Shown: one piece after another, positions 1 to 11,044 of the stretch
How positions within the stretch are numbered: position 1 is the first letter of the stretch
Layout of the letters: each line of letters opens with the position of its first letter
NCBI GenBank assembly: GCA_025917655.1
Contig: CP084611.1
Span: forward strand, 3,906,001 to 3,970,000
Length of the DNA stretch: 64,000 nt
From: Chlorella sorokiniana
Lineage: Eukaryota > Chlorophyta > Trebouxiophyceae > Chlorellales > Chlorellaceae
Direction: 5' to 3'
Notes under the pieces: generated by a model
Seen by the model: the letters and a program-made list of their open reading frames with translations, nothing else
Told to the model about the DNA's origin: nothing
Database searches by the model: none
Made by a program: the position numbers and the translations under genes

Positions 1-2487
1 CTTGCGCAGGCACCGCCCTCCGAAAAGCTGCCCGTTCTCTACCTGCTGGACAGCATCTCTAAGTTGGTGGGGGAGCCGTACAAGACGCTGTTTGCACCCA
101 CGTTGCCAGAGGTGAGGAGGGCAAAGCTGATTGGGCAGAGACCTGCATACTGCATCTGCTTCCCACACATCCGCCCGTTGTGGCACGTGATTCTGGGCCT
201 CTCCACGGAGCCCCCAGAGCCCCCAATACTTCACCTCCCCCGACCCCACAGGCGTTCATGAGCGCATGGCAGTTGGGCGGGCCCGGCCTGCAACGCCCCC
301 TGGACAAGTTGCTGGGCACGTGGTCGGGCGTGTTTCCGTCCCCGCTACTAGCGGACATTCAGGGCCGCGTGGCAGCACTGCGGGCGGCACAAGCCCCGCA
401 GCACGTGCAGCCCGCAGCAGTGCCGCTGCCAGTGAATGGCAGCGGCAGCACCCCTAGTTTTGGTTATGGTGCATTGGTGCCGGCCCCGGCATTTGCACCT
501 CCCCAATGGCTGCTGACCCCCGCCTGGCACAGCAGTCGGTAGCTCCATACCCGCACCAGCCTGTTGCGACATATGCGCAACAAGCGGCCGCATACACCGC
601 TGTACTGCCGCCCCAGCCGAGCTACCAACAGCCGCCATCGCAGTACCAGCAGACTTCAGCTGTGGCGCTCGCGCAAGCTGCGCAGCCGGCGGCACCTCAG
701 GTCGATGTAAACGGCCTGCTGGCCTCCTTACTGGATTCTGGCCTGCTCGCAGCCCCAGGCGCCCAGCCCTCTGCTGCCGCCACAACCGCTGAGCTGCTGC
801 CCCACCAGGGCAGTGGGGCGCTAGCCACGCCGCAACACGTGGCAGCGACGACCCCGCCGCACGCATTGGCCGCGAGGGACGCCGGAGCGTGAGCAGCCAG
901 CCTCCACACGCTTCACCCCTGATAGGATAAAGGTACAGACCGGCAGCCACCATTTTCTCTACGAACAGCCCCTCTCCACTATTTTGCGTTGCGCCTTTTC
1001 CATGGCCCACCCTGTATCACCCCAGCCCTGCATGCACTCTGCGGGGAGCGCACGCCGGGGAGCGCATGCCAGGGGCGTGCAGGCGGTCAGAAGTCAGTTG
1101 GCAAGCGGCCTTGCCAGGGCTGAAGTGCATTGCTACGAGTGCCTGAGAGCTGCGAGAGATCTCGTCACTGGTCACAGTCGCACATGCTGGCTTGCTGGTC
1201 CAGAGCCTGTGTGGGAGGGGAGTGTGCGGGGGCTGATGAGGCATGGTGGCAACAAGGGGGCTTGAGCCCCGTGCGCCCCACACGCAGTGGTGCTCTGCAC
1301 GCTTGCACGCCTCAGCCCTCGCTCTCCACGCTTGCACACAGGCTGGCAATGGCAACAGCGTGGCTGTGGCCTTGGCTGCTGTGAAAAGTACAGTCCCAGC
1401 CTGCAGTTCTTCTTCACCTGTTTTCATTTCTGGGGGCAGGGTTGAGATAGGGCTGGTGGTGCACGTGCCTGTTCCCCTCCCTTCTGGGTTTAGGGTCTCC
1501 GCATGCTGCCCTGCTTGCATGACGTGGCCCGGTTGCCTTTGCCTGTTCCACAGGAACCTAACCGCTCTGCAGTGGCACGTCTACTGCGCCAGACAGAGGC
1601 CACCAAGTCCCGCTTCCTTGATCGCAAGTTCCTCCGGCGTCAGCAGCGTGCGGCGGGCGCAGCGGCACGTGCCTCCCGCCTCTGGTACGTTGACCTGGAC
1701 ACATGGATGGCCAGCACGGTGGGGCGGCACCTGGTGGCGCTGCCACCGCCGCGGGCCTGGCGAGCGGTGCTGTCTCGGGCCAGGGAGCGGCTGCTGCCCC
1801 CACCGCACGGGAGCCATAGCGTTCCTGTGGATGACTCTCAGGTGGGTTCAGTTCACTGGACAACGTGCGTGAGTCATGGTCTTGCTGGGGTCCACAGCAT
1901 GCATCACCACATCATCCCGTGGGTTCCACGCGGAAGCATTTGCAGCACTGGTTGATGCGTGTCTCGTGCCCTGGCCCACCTGCAGCCATGCTGTGCTCTG
2001 TCGGGGGAGCAGTTTGAGCAGTTTTGGGATGAGGACCACCAGGAGTGGCGGTATCGCGATGCCAAGGCGCTAGACGCAGAGGAGGCGGCCAGGTGGGGAT
2101 GTGCCTGAAGGGCAAGGACAGCGGTGTGTCAGCGCAGCCTGGGTGGAATGAGAAGAGCCGTTCGTGACGCTGAACTGCTGGTGCCTCCATGCATGGTGCA
2201 GCTATGGCCTCCAGGAGGGCGCCATCGTGCTGGTCAGTGCCCTGGGCAAGCCAGCCGCCAGCGTGCTGCAACAGGGCACCGCAGCGGGCGGGGACGGCAT
2301 TGTGGCTGAGATGCAAGCGCGACACGAGATAGAGGCCGACCTTGCCGCGGCGGCGGCAGCAGGCGGGTTGGCGAATGGCGGTGCAGCCGACGTTAAACCT
2401 GGGGTGAAGCACGTGCTGGACGAGGATGCAGCACTTGCGGCGGAGGAGGGGGAGGGCCCCCAAGAAAAGCGGGCCCGTACCGAGTGA
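1..2487 (+). CDS. PCF11: PCF11-like pre-mRNA cleavage/polyadenylation factor, 5' truncated by window edge
   Basis: Seen: the window opens inside an exon (to 111) reading KLPVLYLLDSISKLVG, the hallmark of the CTD-interacting (CID) domain of Pcf11. The intron is 112..251. The exon from 252 gives a W...VFP...L..I stretch that follows the CID in this family, then a Pro/Gln/Ala-rich linker to about 886. After a ~670-nt intron, the exon 1553..1841 carries RASRLWYVDLDTWMAS. The exon from 1986 reads CCALSGEQFEQFWDEDHQEW, matching the C-terminal zinc-binding motif. The last exon (2202..2487) ends in a basic EKRARTE tail. Family knowledge: Pcf11 bridges the RNA polymerase II CTD and the CF II 3'-processing machinery in the nucleus. 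The frame slips by one missing base at the C run 501..504. The Cys pair of the first zinc finger is not visible, so an exon may be missed in the long intron. Confidence 0.85.
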
Positions 2488-2599
2488 CAAGCTTCCGCAT
2501 CCATCTCTCCTTCTGGACATCCCATTTTCTCTGAGCCTGTGTTCCGATGCGCCAATCGCTCTTGATTCCTCAACACTTGGTGGCACTGTTGTCAAACAA

Positions 2600-2604
2600 T
2601 TACA
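2600..2604 (-). terminator. Candidate TGTAA poly(A) signal of the DNAJC8 gene
   Basis: TTACA on the plus strand, i.e. TGTAA on the coding strand, about 70 bases past the stop codon. TGTAA is the usual green-algal polyadenylation signal. The facing PCF11 gene ends at 2487, so the two 3' ends converge within about 190 bases. Confidence 0.5.
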
Positions 2605-2672
2605 ATCCGGGGTCGCAGTTCATGGTAAAAAGGATGAAATGTGTCGCAACTTGTTGCATGAAATCAGCTCAG

Positions 2673-4225
2673 TCACATGCCGCTTGGCTTACGCTGCTTT
2701 TGCCGCTTCTTGGCCAGCGCTCTCCGCCGTGCAGCTGCATCCTCCTCGTCTTCACTGCTTCCATCCTGTCGCTGCTGCTGCTGCCGCTGCTGCTCATTGC
2801 CAGCATCTTGCAAATGGTCTTCATCCTCGTCCTCATCTTCTCTCCGCCTGCAAGCCCAGGCAGGTTTGCGAGTGTTGTGCCTCCAGACGCGCAGCACCCC
2901 AACTGACTGCGTGCCACGCAGCCATGACTGCGCGGTGCAGACAGAACTGGCGTGGCGCAGCCCTCCCAGCACACCTGTACCGCGACTTCTCCAGCGCCTC
3001 TCGCTTGCGTTTGGCCGCCTCCTGCCGCTCCTGCATCTGCCGCATGATCTCAGCTTGGAACGACTCGCCCTGCAGAGCAGATGCGGGCACAAGCAGGCTG
3101 TGAGGGTCAGGGAGAATCAGAGTTGGGTGCGACGAGCGCCCAAACGAAGCCAGAGGCAATAAAGCCAGGAGCGGGAAGGGGTGCATGGGTTGACCCGCTA
3201 CATGACTCTGGCCAACACCTGAGCCTTTCGCAGCGCCTTCGCCTGCTGCTTCTGCTGCGCCTGCAGCACCAGCCGCTCCTCCAGCGAGGCAGTGGCCAGT
3301 GCCTCATCGGCCCGCCGCTGCGCTGCCTCCAGGTGCTCCTTGAGGATGCCCTCCTGCGCAGCGCAACCAGAGCGTGCGGGAGAAACACAGCACAGCGGCA
3401 GTTGCTGGGTGCGGCAGTGCAGGGGGTGATCAAGGTCAGGGTGTCGGGCAGGATGGAGCGGGCTTGCAAGTGTGTAGCGCTTCCGCCGCGGCCGTGCCCC
3501 TGCCCCCCCACAGCGCCCCCACAGGCCCATACCCACCAGCTGGCCCGGGTCCTTGAGCAGGCGGTGTGCCTCGTTGAGCGCCTCAAACGCCTCTCGCGCC
3601 TCCTCACCCGGGTTCTTGTCGGGGTGCACCAGCACCGACAGCTTGCGGTATGCTTTGCTGACCTGGGCGGGTGTCACCTCCCAGCAGGGCCGCCCCAGCG
3701 CGTCCACCTCGGGCGGTGGCAACTCCAACAGCCTGGCGCGTGGGGGCGGTCCATAGGCAGCAGGCGTGAGCTAATTGCTTGGTGCAGCGGCATGCAGCTT
3801 GCTGCCGACTAGTGTTTGGCTCCATTGCTGCAACGGGCACCGCCAACCGCAACAACAGATGGGGCCACGGCTTCAGCTGTGCTGCATTCCCTGGCTTCCA
3901 AAAAGGCAGCCAGCCCCGGGCGCCACGCACCGGAAGTAGTCTCGGTCCCTGGAGGCCAGCAGCATGCGTTTGATGGCGTCGCCAGCCGTCATGCTGGTGG
4001 AAAGCTTGCGCAGCCGTTCCTCCTCGCTGGCCTGCGGCACAACCAGCCGTGCCCAGGTCAGGCACTTGAGGCGGTGCAAGTCGAGAGGGGGTGCGGCAGG
4101 GTGGCTGCTGGCGTGCGGCGTGCCTGCATCCTACGCTTCCGCTCCTCGGGATCCAGATCTTCCTGCTTAGACTCCACGTCTGCCGCGGTCTGGTTCATGA
4201 TGCGCTCAAACACGCGGTCCGCCAT
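2673..4225 (-). CDS. DNAJC8: DNAJC8-type J-domain protein (spliceosome-associated)
   Basis: A complete gene of six exons, checked by hand: 4225..4124, 4031..3931, 3732..3537, 3353..3219, 3069..2981 and 2847..2673. They join in frame to a protein of 265 residues, close to the ~250 usual for DNAJC8. The N-terminus (MADRVFERIMNQ) precedes a basic linker. Then comes a J-domain (AYRKLSVLVHPDKNPGEEAR, with the HPD triad) and a long charged helix (EIMRQMQERQEAAKRKREAL). The protein ends in an acidic stretch and a basic tail (ARRRALAKKRQKQRKPSGM). Family knowledge: DNAJC8/SPF31 proteins are nuclear co-chaperones linked to splicing factors. The first intron (4032..4123) appears to be GC-AG, because only this boundary keeps the frame. 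No frame break was found. The gene is divergent from another J-domain gene at 4788. Confidence 0.9.
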
Positions 4226-4787
4226 GCTGCTTACTGCTGGCTAATGGTGGCGTGGCAGCCTGGCGGCGGAGCTGGCAGCAGGCGCCGCTGCTCGGCAACA
4301 AGGTTTGGAAAAAAATCCTCGCTGGGTCTCTGACACGCTCAAATTAGGTGTATGGTGTTTGCAAAAGGCAAAGCACTAGTTTCTGAACAGACTTCGCGAG
4401 TAATGGTGACGGCGAGTCAGAGTTGCGTCCCCTCGGCCTGCCAGCATTAGGTACTTCACTGATACTCTACACGCAACCCGTAGCCTGCCAAAAGTTCCAT
4501 AATAGTTCCAATTACGTACAACCCTGTCGTACCTGCTCCCGCCAATTCTCACACGTGCGACAGCGGCCGCAACATCGCATGCCGACAGTCAATTCTCGCT
4601 TCCTGCCTTTGTTTGAGTGCGTACTGATCCCTGAAGCTGCCTGTGCTCTGCTGGAGCACTGCGAGGCAGGCTGCGCCTCGACGGCCTCTGACGCCCGTGC
4701 ACCTCTGTTGATCGAGTAATCACGGCGAGAGCACACACGGAGCCGTGAAGGAGGCTCGAAGGGTCTGCACAAAGCCCTCCGACACAG
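4226..4787. promoter_or_regulatory. Divergent intergenic region between two J-protein genes
   Basis: 562 bases separate the start codons of the DNAJC8 gene (minus) and the plastid-type J-protein gene (plus). The stretch must hold both promoters and 5' UTRs. It is less GC-rich than the flanking exons. I see no clear TATA box, RNA gene or repeat. Confidence 0.5.
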
Positions 4788-6763
4788 ATGTTTTGTAGTT
4801 TGCGCTGTGCGGGAGCTCCCATCCCGCTTGCGTTCAGAAGTCACAAGCCACTGCGAGCCTCGCGAGCACCTCGGCATCACCAGGTGGGTGCACCGTCAGG
4901 CAGTTTCCCTGCTCTCTCACCGTCTCCATCACTGCTTGCAGCGTGCTATGAAGCATTGGTAGCACTGTTCCTATTGGGGACCGGCCCTAGTCGGTTTCCT
5001 GGCTTTGCATTGATCAGCCGCTTGCCCATCACTGCCTGACAATGCTTGTTCTCTGTTGGCCTGCCGTGCAGGTATCTTGTGCTCTCAATGACCCCTGGGC
5101 CACCTTGGGCGTGTCCCGCACTGCCAGCGAACAGGAAATCAAGAAAGCGCACCGCAAGCTTGTGCTGCAATCGCACCCCGACCTGAAGGGCGACGACCCG
5201 CTGGCGCACGCGCGCTTCATGCGCATCCAGGTGGGTGCTAAGCTGAACAGTGTGTGGTTCTATGTTGGAAGGGCCAGCCGTGAGGTAGCATTGATGCAAG
5301 CTGGGCTGTCTGGGGAGGCGGCCTGCAGTTGCAGCTACCGATACAACCTTGCAGTTCAGCCACCACGGTTGCAATCCGGACTTGAAATGGCCATGCTGTC
5401 TTGCTGATTTCTTCTTCTTTGCTGCCCAAACTGCGGCAGGAAGCGTACGAGCTTATTGTGGGCAAGCGGCAGGGCAAGGATATTGACGGCCGCCCCGCCG
5501 ACAAGTCTGGCTGGCAGTTCCATGACTGGTGCGCTGCCCAACCCGCCTGTTTGTGTGGTCAACTCCACAGCCAGCTCTGTGCTGACTACAATGTGCGCAC
5601 GTATTCACCCCTGTTGTGCCCCTCCACGCACCCCAAGTTTTCAGGTACTGGAAGTTCAGCATGAAGCGGCGGAAGGGCAAGGGCCCCGTTGGTGCAGCCA
5701 TGGGCGATGACGAGCCGCCGCCCGGCTCGCTGCGCCAGCAATGGCAGGCGCAGATGGCAGGCCTGAAGCAGAAGGCTGCTGCAAAGCGTTACCGGCAGCA
5801 GTGGCAGCGGCAGGAGCGTGGTGCTGCAAGGGGCCAAGCCGGCACAGGCGCTGCCAGCGGCGCTGCCAGGGCCGCCAGGGAGAGCGTGTGGCGCAGCACG
5901 ACCAAAAACGCTCGCGCGACGCACACAGCAGCCGCGGCGCAGCAGCCTGCAGCAGCCTCTCCCGCCCTTGATCGAAAGCGCCCTGCAGCTGTGGCAGCCG
6001 ACAGCCGGCAGCAGCACGTCGCCGTTGCTGCGCTTGGCCACGAGCCGCTGAGGCACAGCGTTGCTGATTCACCAGACACAGAGCCGGACCATGTTGTTGC
6101 AGCTGCTCATGCTCCCACCACCAAGCAGCAGCCCCCAGCACGCGCGGATGAGGAGCAGGAGCACGTAGCACACACTGCCGGTGCTGCTCATCACGATCGC
6201 CCGGCCAGCAGCTCCCACATTGAGCGCCTGCGCCAGCTGCTGGAACACGCTGTCACCCTGGTGCAGCCCAGCAGCAAGCCCAGCCAGGCTGGCGCAAGCC
6301 AGACCCAGGCAGGCGGTCGCCATATGCGGGGTCGCCTTAACCTGCAGCAGCTGGCGGCGCTGCTGGGGGCCACGGCTCCAGCCACCACACCACCCAGCAG
6401 GAACACGGGGCCGCCGCAGCGCACCACGCGACCACCCCCAACGGCGCTTCCTCCGCAGTGCCTGCCGACCAACACCTGCGGGAGCGGCTGGAAGCCAGCA
6501 TGCGGCGGCACCACGTTGCGCAGGAGCAATGTGGACGGCAGGAGTCCGCAACAGACACTGCTGCCGCTGCCGCTGCCGCTGCCGACAGCAGCTCACCCGA
6601 TGATGAGCGCGAGGATGTGCGGCGGCGCTACCGCCACTACCGCCCCACCGCGCATGCCGCCAAATTTGCAGACCGGGACGAGGTGGAGGGGCGCTTGTCG
6701 TCGCAGCTGGCGGGCCTGAAGCGGCGCGCTGCCCTGAAGCACGAGGTGGAGACCAACTGCTGA
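4788..6763 (+). CDS. J-domain (DnaJ-like) protein with putative plastid transit peptide
   Basis: Exon 1 starts at ATG 4788 with a basic, Ser/Ala-rich leader (MFCSLRCAGAPIPLAFRSHK), which looks like a chloroplast transit peptide. After an intron ending at 5071, the J-domain reads DPWATLGVSRTASEQEIKKA then HRKLVLQSHPDLKGDD, with the HPD motif intact. Later exons give EAYELIVGKRQGKD and YWKFSMKRRKGKGPVG. They are followed by a long Ala/Gln/His-rich region, a conserved-looking REDVRRRYRHYRPTAHAAKF segment and the end KHEVETNC. Family knowledge: J-proteins stimulate Hsp70 ATPase, and a plastid partner would be the HSP70B at the right end of this window (inference). The frame changes at the G run 6365..6369, consistent with one missing G; adding one gives a continuous reading. 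The C-terminal function is unknown. Confidence 0.7.
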
Positions 6764-7279
6764 CAGAGGCTGCCAAACCAACGTCCCCGAGCCCAGGCCA
6801 GCGTGCTGCACGCCCTATCGACCTAACGGACCTGTCTGCAATACTTTGTGCATGTCGACATTGCGTGCACGCTGCTGCCCCTTGCGTGAGCGCCAGCGTT
6901 GCACCGCCCGTTTTTCGTCTTGTCTGCACAACCCTGCCCTTCTCCCTCACCCTCAGCTTCCCCAGGTGCTGCCCCACCATGTCGCCTGATAAGATTTGCT
7001 GCTGTGCAGCCTCTCAGCCCAAATCACCTTTCCTAGTTTTTGGCCGCCAGTTTTGAGGTTGCGGCATGCTCGCTGCACCCGCGCACTGCTCTGTACTCCT
7101 TCACTTGGCCCTTCAATGAGCCGCTGTACCAACACGCTTGCTAGTAGGACCGTCTTCGTTGCCGCAACGCCGCTGAGATTTGGGCGCTGTTGTGCCGTCT
7201 GGAGCCTTCTGATCCCGTTCCTGACTATCAGCCTTGCACCTGATGTAACACAGCTAGATCTGCAAGCCTTACGTACAGC
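6764..7279. other. Convergent 3' intergenic region
   Basis: 516 bases between the stop of the plastid J-protein (plus) and the stop of the NAD(P)HX dehydratase (minus). A TGTAA at 7244..7248 could serve as the plus-strand poly(A) signal. No gene or RNA was recognised. Confidence 0.4.
7244..7248 (+). terminator. Candidate TGTAA poly(A) signal for the plastid J-protein gene
   Basis: TGTAA about 480 bases past the stop codon at 6763, within the convergent 3' region. Assignment rests on position and motif only. Confidence 0.35.
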
Positions 7280-9048
7280 TCATCGCCCTTCCGCCAGCTC
7301 ATCTGCCACAGTTCCCAGCTCAGTCAGCAGGTCTGTGGCGCCCATGGAGCGCCGCTGCCTGGCAAACGCGCGCTTTGATGCTCGCCTGCAAGCCAGGGTT
7401 TGGAGGACTCGCAATGCAGGCAGGCCCTGCATCAACACTGATGGCCGTGCAAGGCAGGAGGCAGGGAGCCCGCTGCACCCAAGCCGCACCTCGTCGTGAG
7501 GCATCCAGCATAAGCCGCGAGCAGCAGCGGCGGCAGGCCCGCGCCGCTCTCGCCGGTGCCCGCATGCAGCTCCTCCCTGCTGGCGCCGCCGGCCGCTGCG
7601 CCCACGCTGCAAAAGCAGCGATGCAGCCCGATAGCACGTCCCCTGCGCAGCAGAGGGTGGCTCGCGGCTGTCCAGCATATTGCGGCATGCAAGCCAGGGG
7701 ATGCAACGAGGAAGGCAACAAGGGGGCCCACGAGGCTCACCTGGCCCCCCGCCCGTCGCGGCGAGCCCTCCTCGGTGCAGCGCACCACCTGCCGCTCGTC
7801 GCCCACCACATCCGCAGCGCCCTTGCGCACTACCACAGGTCCTCCCAGGCTGCACTGGGCCAGCAGGAGGGCAGCAGGATCAGCATACAGTGCCGGTGCT
7901 GCCCACACCAGCCGCTGCCCCGGCCTCTTGCTGCCTGGCAGAGGCAGCGCTGCGCCTCGCCTTGAGCAGATGCGCTGCAGCGCCTGGGGTCGTCTGGCGC
8001 CACACCCAGCTTGTCTGCCAGGCGCTGGAACTCGACCTTGTTGGGCGTCAACACCACGTTGCGGTACCCTGCGGGGCAAACACGCGGCAGGCAGGCCCAT
8101 CGGCTGTACAGTGATACTAGGACACGACCCTCGGATAGCACAGTCGCTACTGGCTGGCTAAGCGGCCTGGCGCTGCAGCTGCTCAGCCAAACGCGGTGCA
8201 CATTGGCTGCACGCCGCACCCGCCACCAGCTCGGGCTCCTGGTTGACCAGCCAGAGCCCGTCGGCGTCGACCACCATGGGCACCCCGCGCCGCCGCACCG
8301 CACACATCACCTGGGGCAGGCGGCGCCAGCGCGCAGAGTCAGAAGCTTGGTGCCCCAGATGCGAGGCAGTTTTGCTGCGCGAGGCAAGGCCATGCCGCAG
8401 GCTGTACCCTCTCTCGCCAGCCACACCCCCACAGCCCACGCCACCACAGCAGCCACCTCGGACACGGTTGAGAGGGTGAGCGGGTCGCGGCCCAGCCCCG
8501 GCCCCACCACCACGGCGTCAAAGCGGTCCAGCCACGACTCAATGGCAGCCACGGCTCGCTGGCGCAGCTCCGCATCGACTGGGGCGTCCCCAGCGGCGGG
8601 CAGGTAGGGGTGCACAATCAGCTCGGGGCTGTAGCCCTTGATCACAGCGGCAGCGCCCTCCGTGCAAAACACGTGCGACAGGTCCGCACCAATCTGCGGG
8701 CGCGAATAGTACGTGCGTGGGGGCGAGTTGAACGGGGAGAGGACGATGCTAATGAACATAGTGTAAGATGCATGGCTGTGCAACGGTGTGCCGGCTTACC
8801 TTCAATGCCGCCATGGATGCAAAGAACGGGCGCCGGTGTACTCCCGACAGCCGCCGATCACGGCGATCTTGCCGGCCTGGCCTTTGTACTTGTCGGCTGA
8901 ATGACAGCGAACAATGGGAGGAGCTTGTGGCATGCACACGTGAAAACTTCAGCCAGGTACATCAGAAAATTCTTGTGCCCGACTTACGCGCAAGATCTGG
9001 CACCAGCCGCGACACCTGCTGGATGAGCTCCTGTGCATTCGGCGCCAT
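7280..9048 (-). CDS. NAXD: ADP/ATP-dependent NAD(P)H-hydrate dehydratase (YjeF C-terminal / CARKD family)
   Basis: Reading leftward, exon 1 starts at 9048 (MAPNAQELIQQVSRLVPDL). The next exon gives GKIAVIGGCREYTGAPFFAS, the N-terminal strand-loop of the ribokinase-like fold. Then come GADLSHVFCTEGAAAVIKGY, VVVGPGLGRDPL, GVPMVVDADGLWLVN, NVVLTPNKVEFQRLADKLGV, GGPVVVRKGAADVV and the nucleotide/catalytic GDVLSG motif near 7640. The last exon ends GATDLLTELGTVADELAEGR. Family knowledge: the enzyme dehydrates damaged NADHX/NADPHX back to NAD(P)H, usually in plastid, mitochondrion or cytosol, together with an epimerase. No clear targeting peptide is seen, although an upstream exon cannot be excluded. 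The join into the GDVLSG exon is one base out of frame at the C run 7639..7642, probably a sequence error. Confidence 0.87.
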
Positions 9049-9565
9049 TGCCGCCGCTGGAGCCGCTGCTGTGCACCGCCGACTTTGGCGAGGCTGCTGC
9101 TGCCCAGAGTACCTCCAAGCCTGCATTTGACGAAGAACAAACGACTTGGGGAAGCAAAGGGCGGGTCCAAGACCACAGAGCCGACCCATGCAGCGTCGCT
9201 AGTGCTGCTCCAAGCTTGATGCATGTTGCGGAGCGGATCAGTGTCTGTTTGATCGCACCAATGCGTGATAGGTAGGGACAGCGCTGCAGAGCAGTTTTAC
9301 GGAGAACTGGCTGGGCGCCGTCACCCGGGAAGCGAGGAGGGACAGGCCCGCGCCCTGCATTACAGTCGGGTGACGATGCAATGTTGGGCTCAGTGCGCAA
9401 GTCTACGGTTCCCCTCCCAGCCATGCGCACATCACCACCGCCAGCTCGGCGCTGATTAACCGACCTGCCGATGGTTTGGAGACGCAGTTCCCGCCACGAC
9501 ACTGCTGCAGCACTGGATCCTTAGAGGCCACTGAACTTCAGCTTCTGTACTTTACTATTGATCCA
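9049..9565. other. Intergenic region, tandem minus-strand genes
   Basis: 517 bases between the dehydratase start (9048) and the stop of the coiled-coil gene (9566). It should contain the dehydratase promoter and the 3' UTR of the coiled-coil gene. A minus-strand TGTAA lies at 9360..9364. No RNA gene or repeat is seen. Confidence 0.4.
9360..9364 (-). terminator. Candidate TGTAA poly(A) signal of the coiled-coil gene
   Basis: TTACA on the plus strand, about 200 bases beyond the minus-strand stop at 9566. Placement and motif fit a green-algal polyadenylation signal. Confidence 0.4.
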
Positions 9566-10794
9566 TCATGATTGTGTGGCCTGCAGCGCATCTCGCCGCA
9601 GGTTGGACAGCTCCTGCTGGAGCCGGGAATGCCGCTCATCAAAAGCCTTCATGGTTGACTTGAAGTGCTGACGCCAGTCGGATGTGCCTGAGGGTTTGCT
9701 GTCTGTCAAATCCCTGCCTCCACCGCCATTCACAGCCAGCCTGCTGGAAACGCTCATCATGCGCACTGTTGGGCTGCTGACGGTCACCTTGATGCCTTCC
9801 CCACAAGGGGTGGCAGCCACGTGCAGCGAGGCAGCTGGAGCCAGCTGGCTGGCAGCCACACGGCGCGGCGCCAGCGGGATGCTTGCAGGCGCATGCTGGC
9901 CCCAGCGCGTCTTTCCTCCCAGGGCGGCCCCATCCGCAGGGACGCCGCATCGCACCGCTGAGCCCACGTTGAGCAGCACACGCTCCATGTTATGCTGGGT
10001 CTGCACCTCCCCCTTGAGCCACTTGCCCACCGCCTTCCGCCAGCTGCGCTCCATGCCCAGCCACTCCTTCAGCTCGGCAACGGCAGCAGCGCTACCATCG
10101 CCTGCCTTGGCCTTCAGGGCTGCCAGCTCGGCTGCTGCAGCCTCGCGCTGCGACGTCAGCGCCTGCAGCTGCTCCCGCAGGCGGCACCCCTCCTGCTGCA
10201 GCAGCGTTGAGCGCTCCCGCTCAGCCGCCAGTGCCTGAAGGCTGTCCTCGCCTCTTCGCCGCCACTCAGCAGCAGCCTCTTGCAGCTTGCCAATGGAAGT
10301 CATCGTGGCCTGGCTGCTCTCGTCTGCTTGATGGCTCGCTCGCAGCTGCTGCGCCTTCAGTGAATCAATCTCCTCGCGCTGCTGCAGGACCATGTCGGCC
10401 AGCTGCCCGTTCTCCTCCTGCTTGTTGGAAAGGTCGCCCTGGAGACGAGCCGCCATGATTGCGCCATCTTGCTGTGCGGCAGCAAGCGCAGCCTCCAGAC
10501 GTCGGCACTTCTCCTCACCCTCCGCAACCTGCCGACGCAGCGTGGTCACAGTTCGATCAAGCTCCACATTGTAGTGATGCTTTGGCGCGGGGGAGGCAAT
10601 GCAGTTTTGCGAGCTGCTTGGATTGTAGGCTCATCCGTCTCGCTGTCAGTCGTTGTGGTAGGAGAGGCGGGAGGTGGCGGCGGCTTCACCGTTGGCGAGG
10701 GCAGCCGCAACTGCTGCGTGAGCTGGCAGGCTGACGATGACGCCTGAAGCAAGTGTTGAAGAGAACGAAGTTCCGCAAGCAGATCTTGGGCCAT
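9566..10794 (-). CDS. Hypothetical coiled-coil protein
   Basis: Start at 10794 (MAQDLLAELRSLQHLLQASS), followed by a Pro/Thr-rich linker. A long heptad-rich helix comes next (TVTTLRRQVAEGEEKCRRLE, EENGQLADMVLQQREEIDSL, and more), of about 180 residues. After a less structured Ser/Ala-rich stretch, the protein ends with a short second helical segment (SRLQQELSNLRRDALQATQS). No enzymatic motif is recognised; a structural or scaffold role is only a guess. The N-terminal segment and the coiled coil lie in different frames with no stop between. The join falls at a five-base run 10589..10593, and one extra base there gives a continuous reading, so an assembly error is the simplest explanation. The gene is divergent from the ABC1K gene, about 250 bases away. 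Confidence 0.7.
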
Positions 10795-11044
10795 GGCTCC
10801 GACAGCAGGTCAAACGTTGAATAATGACGGTCCCAAACTACCAAGACCTAACAGATGACGGCAAGCATTGGGGCCTGAAATGCACAATTGAGCCCATAAA
10901 CGCACCGCTAGGCACCGCAACCTTCCGCTTCTGCCGTGGCGATGAGGTGGCTGCGGGGGCACACAGCTTTGCTAGGGCTTTGATCACCCAAAGCTATAAG
11001 TCGAAGGTATTTGATCACATCACAATGGTCTGGACTCCCGTTCT

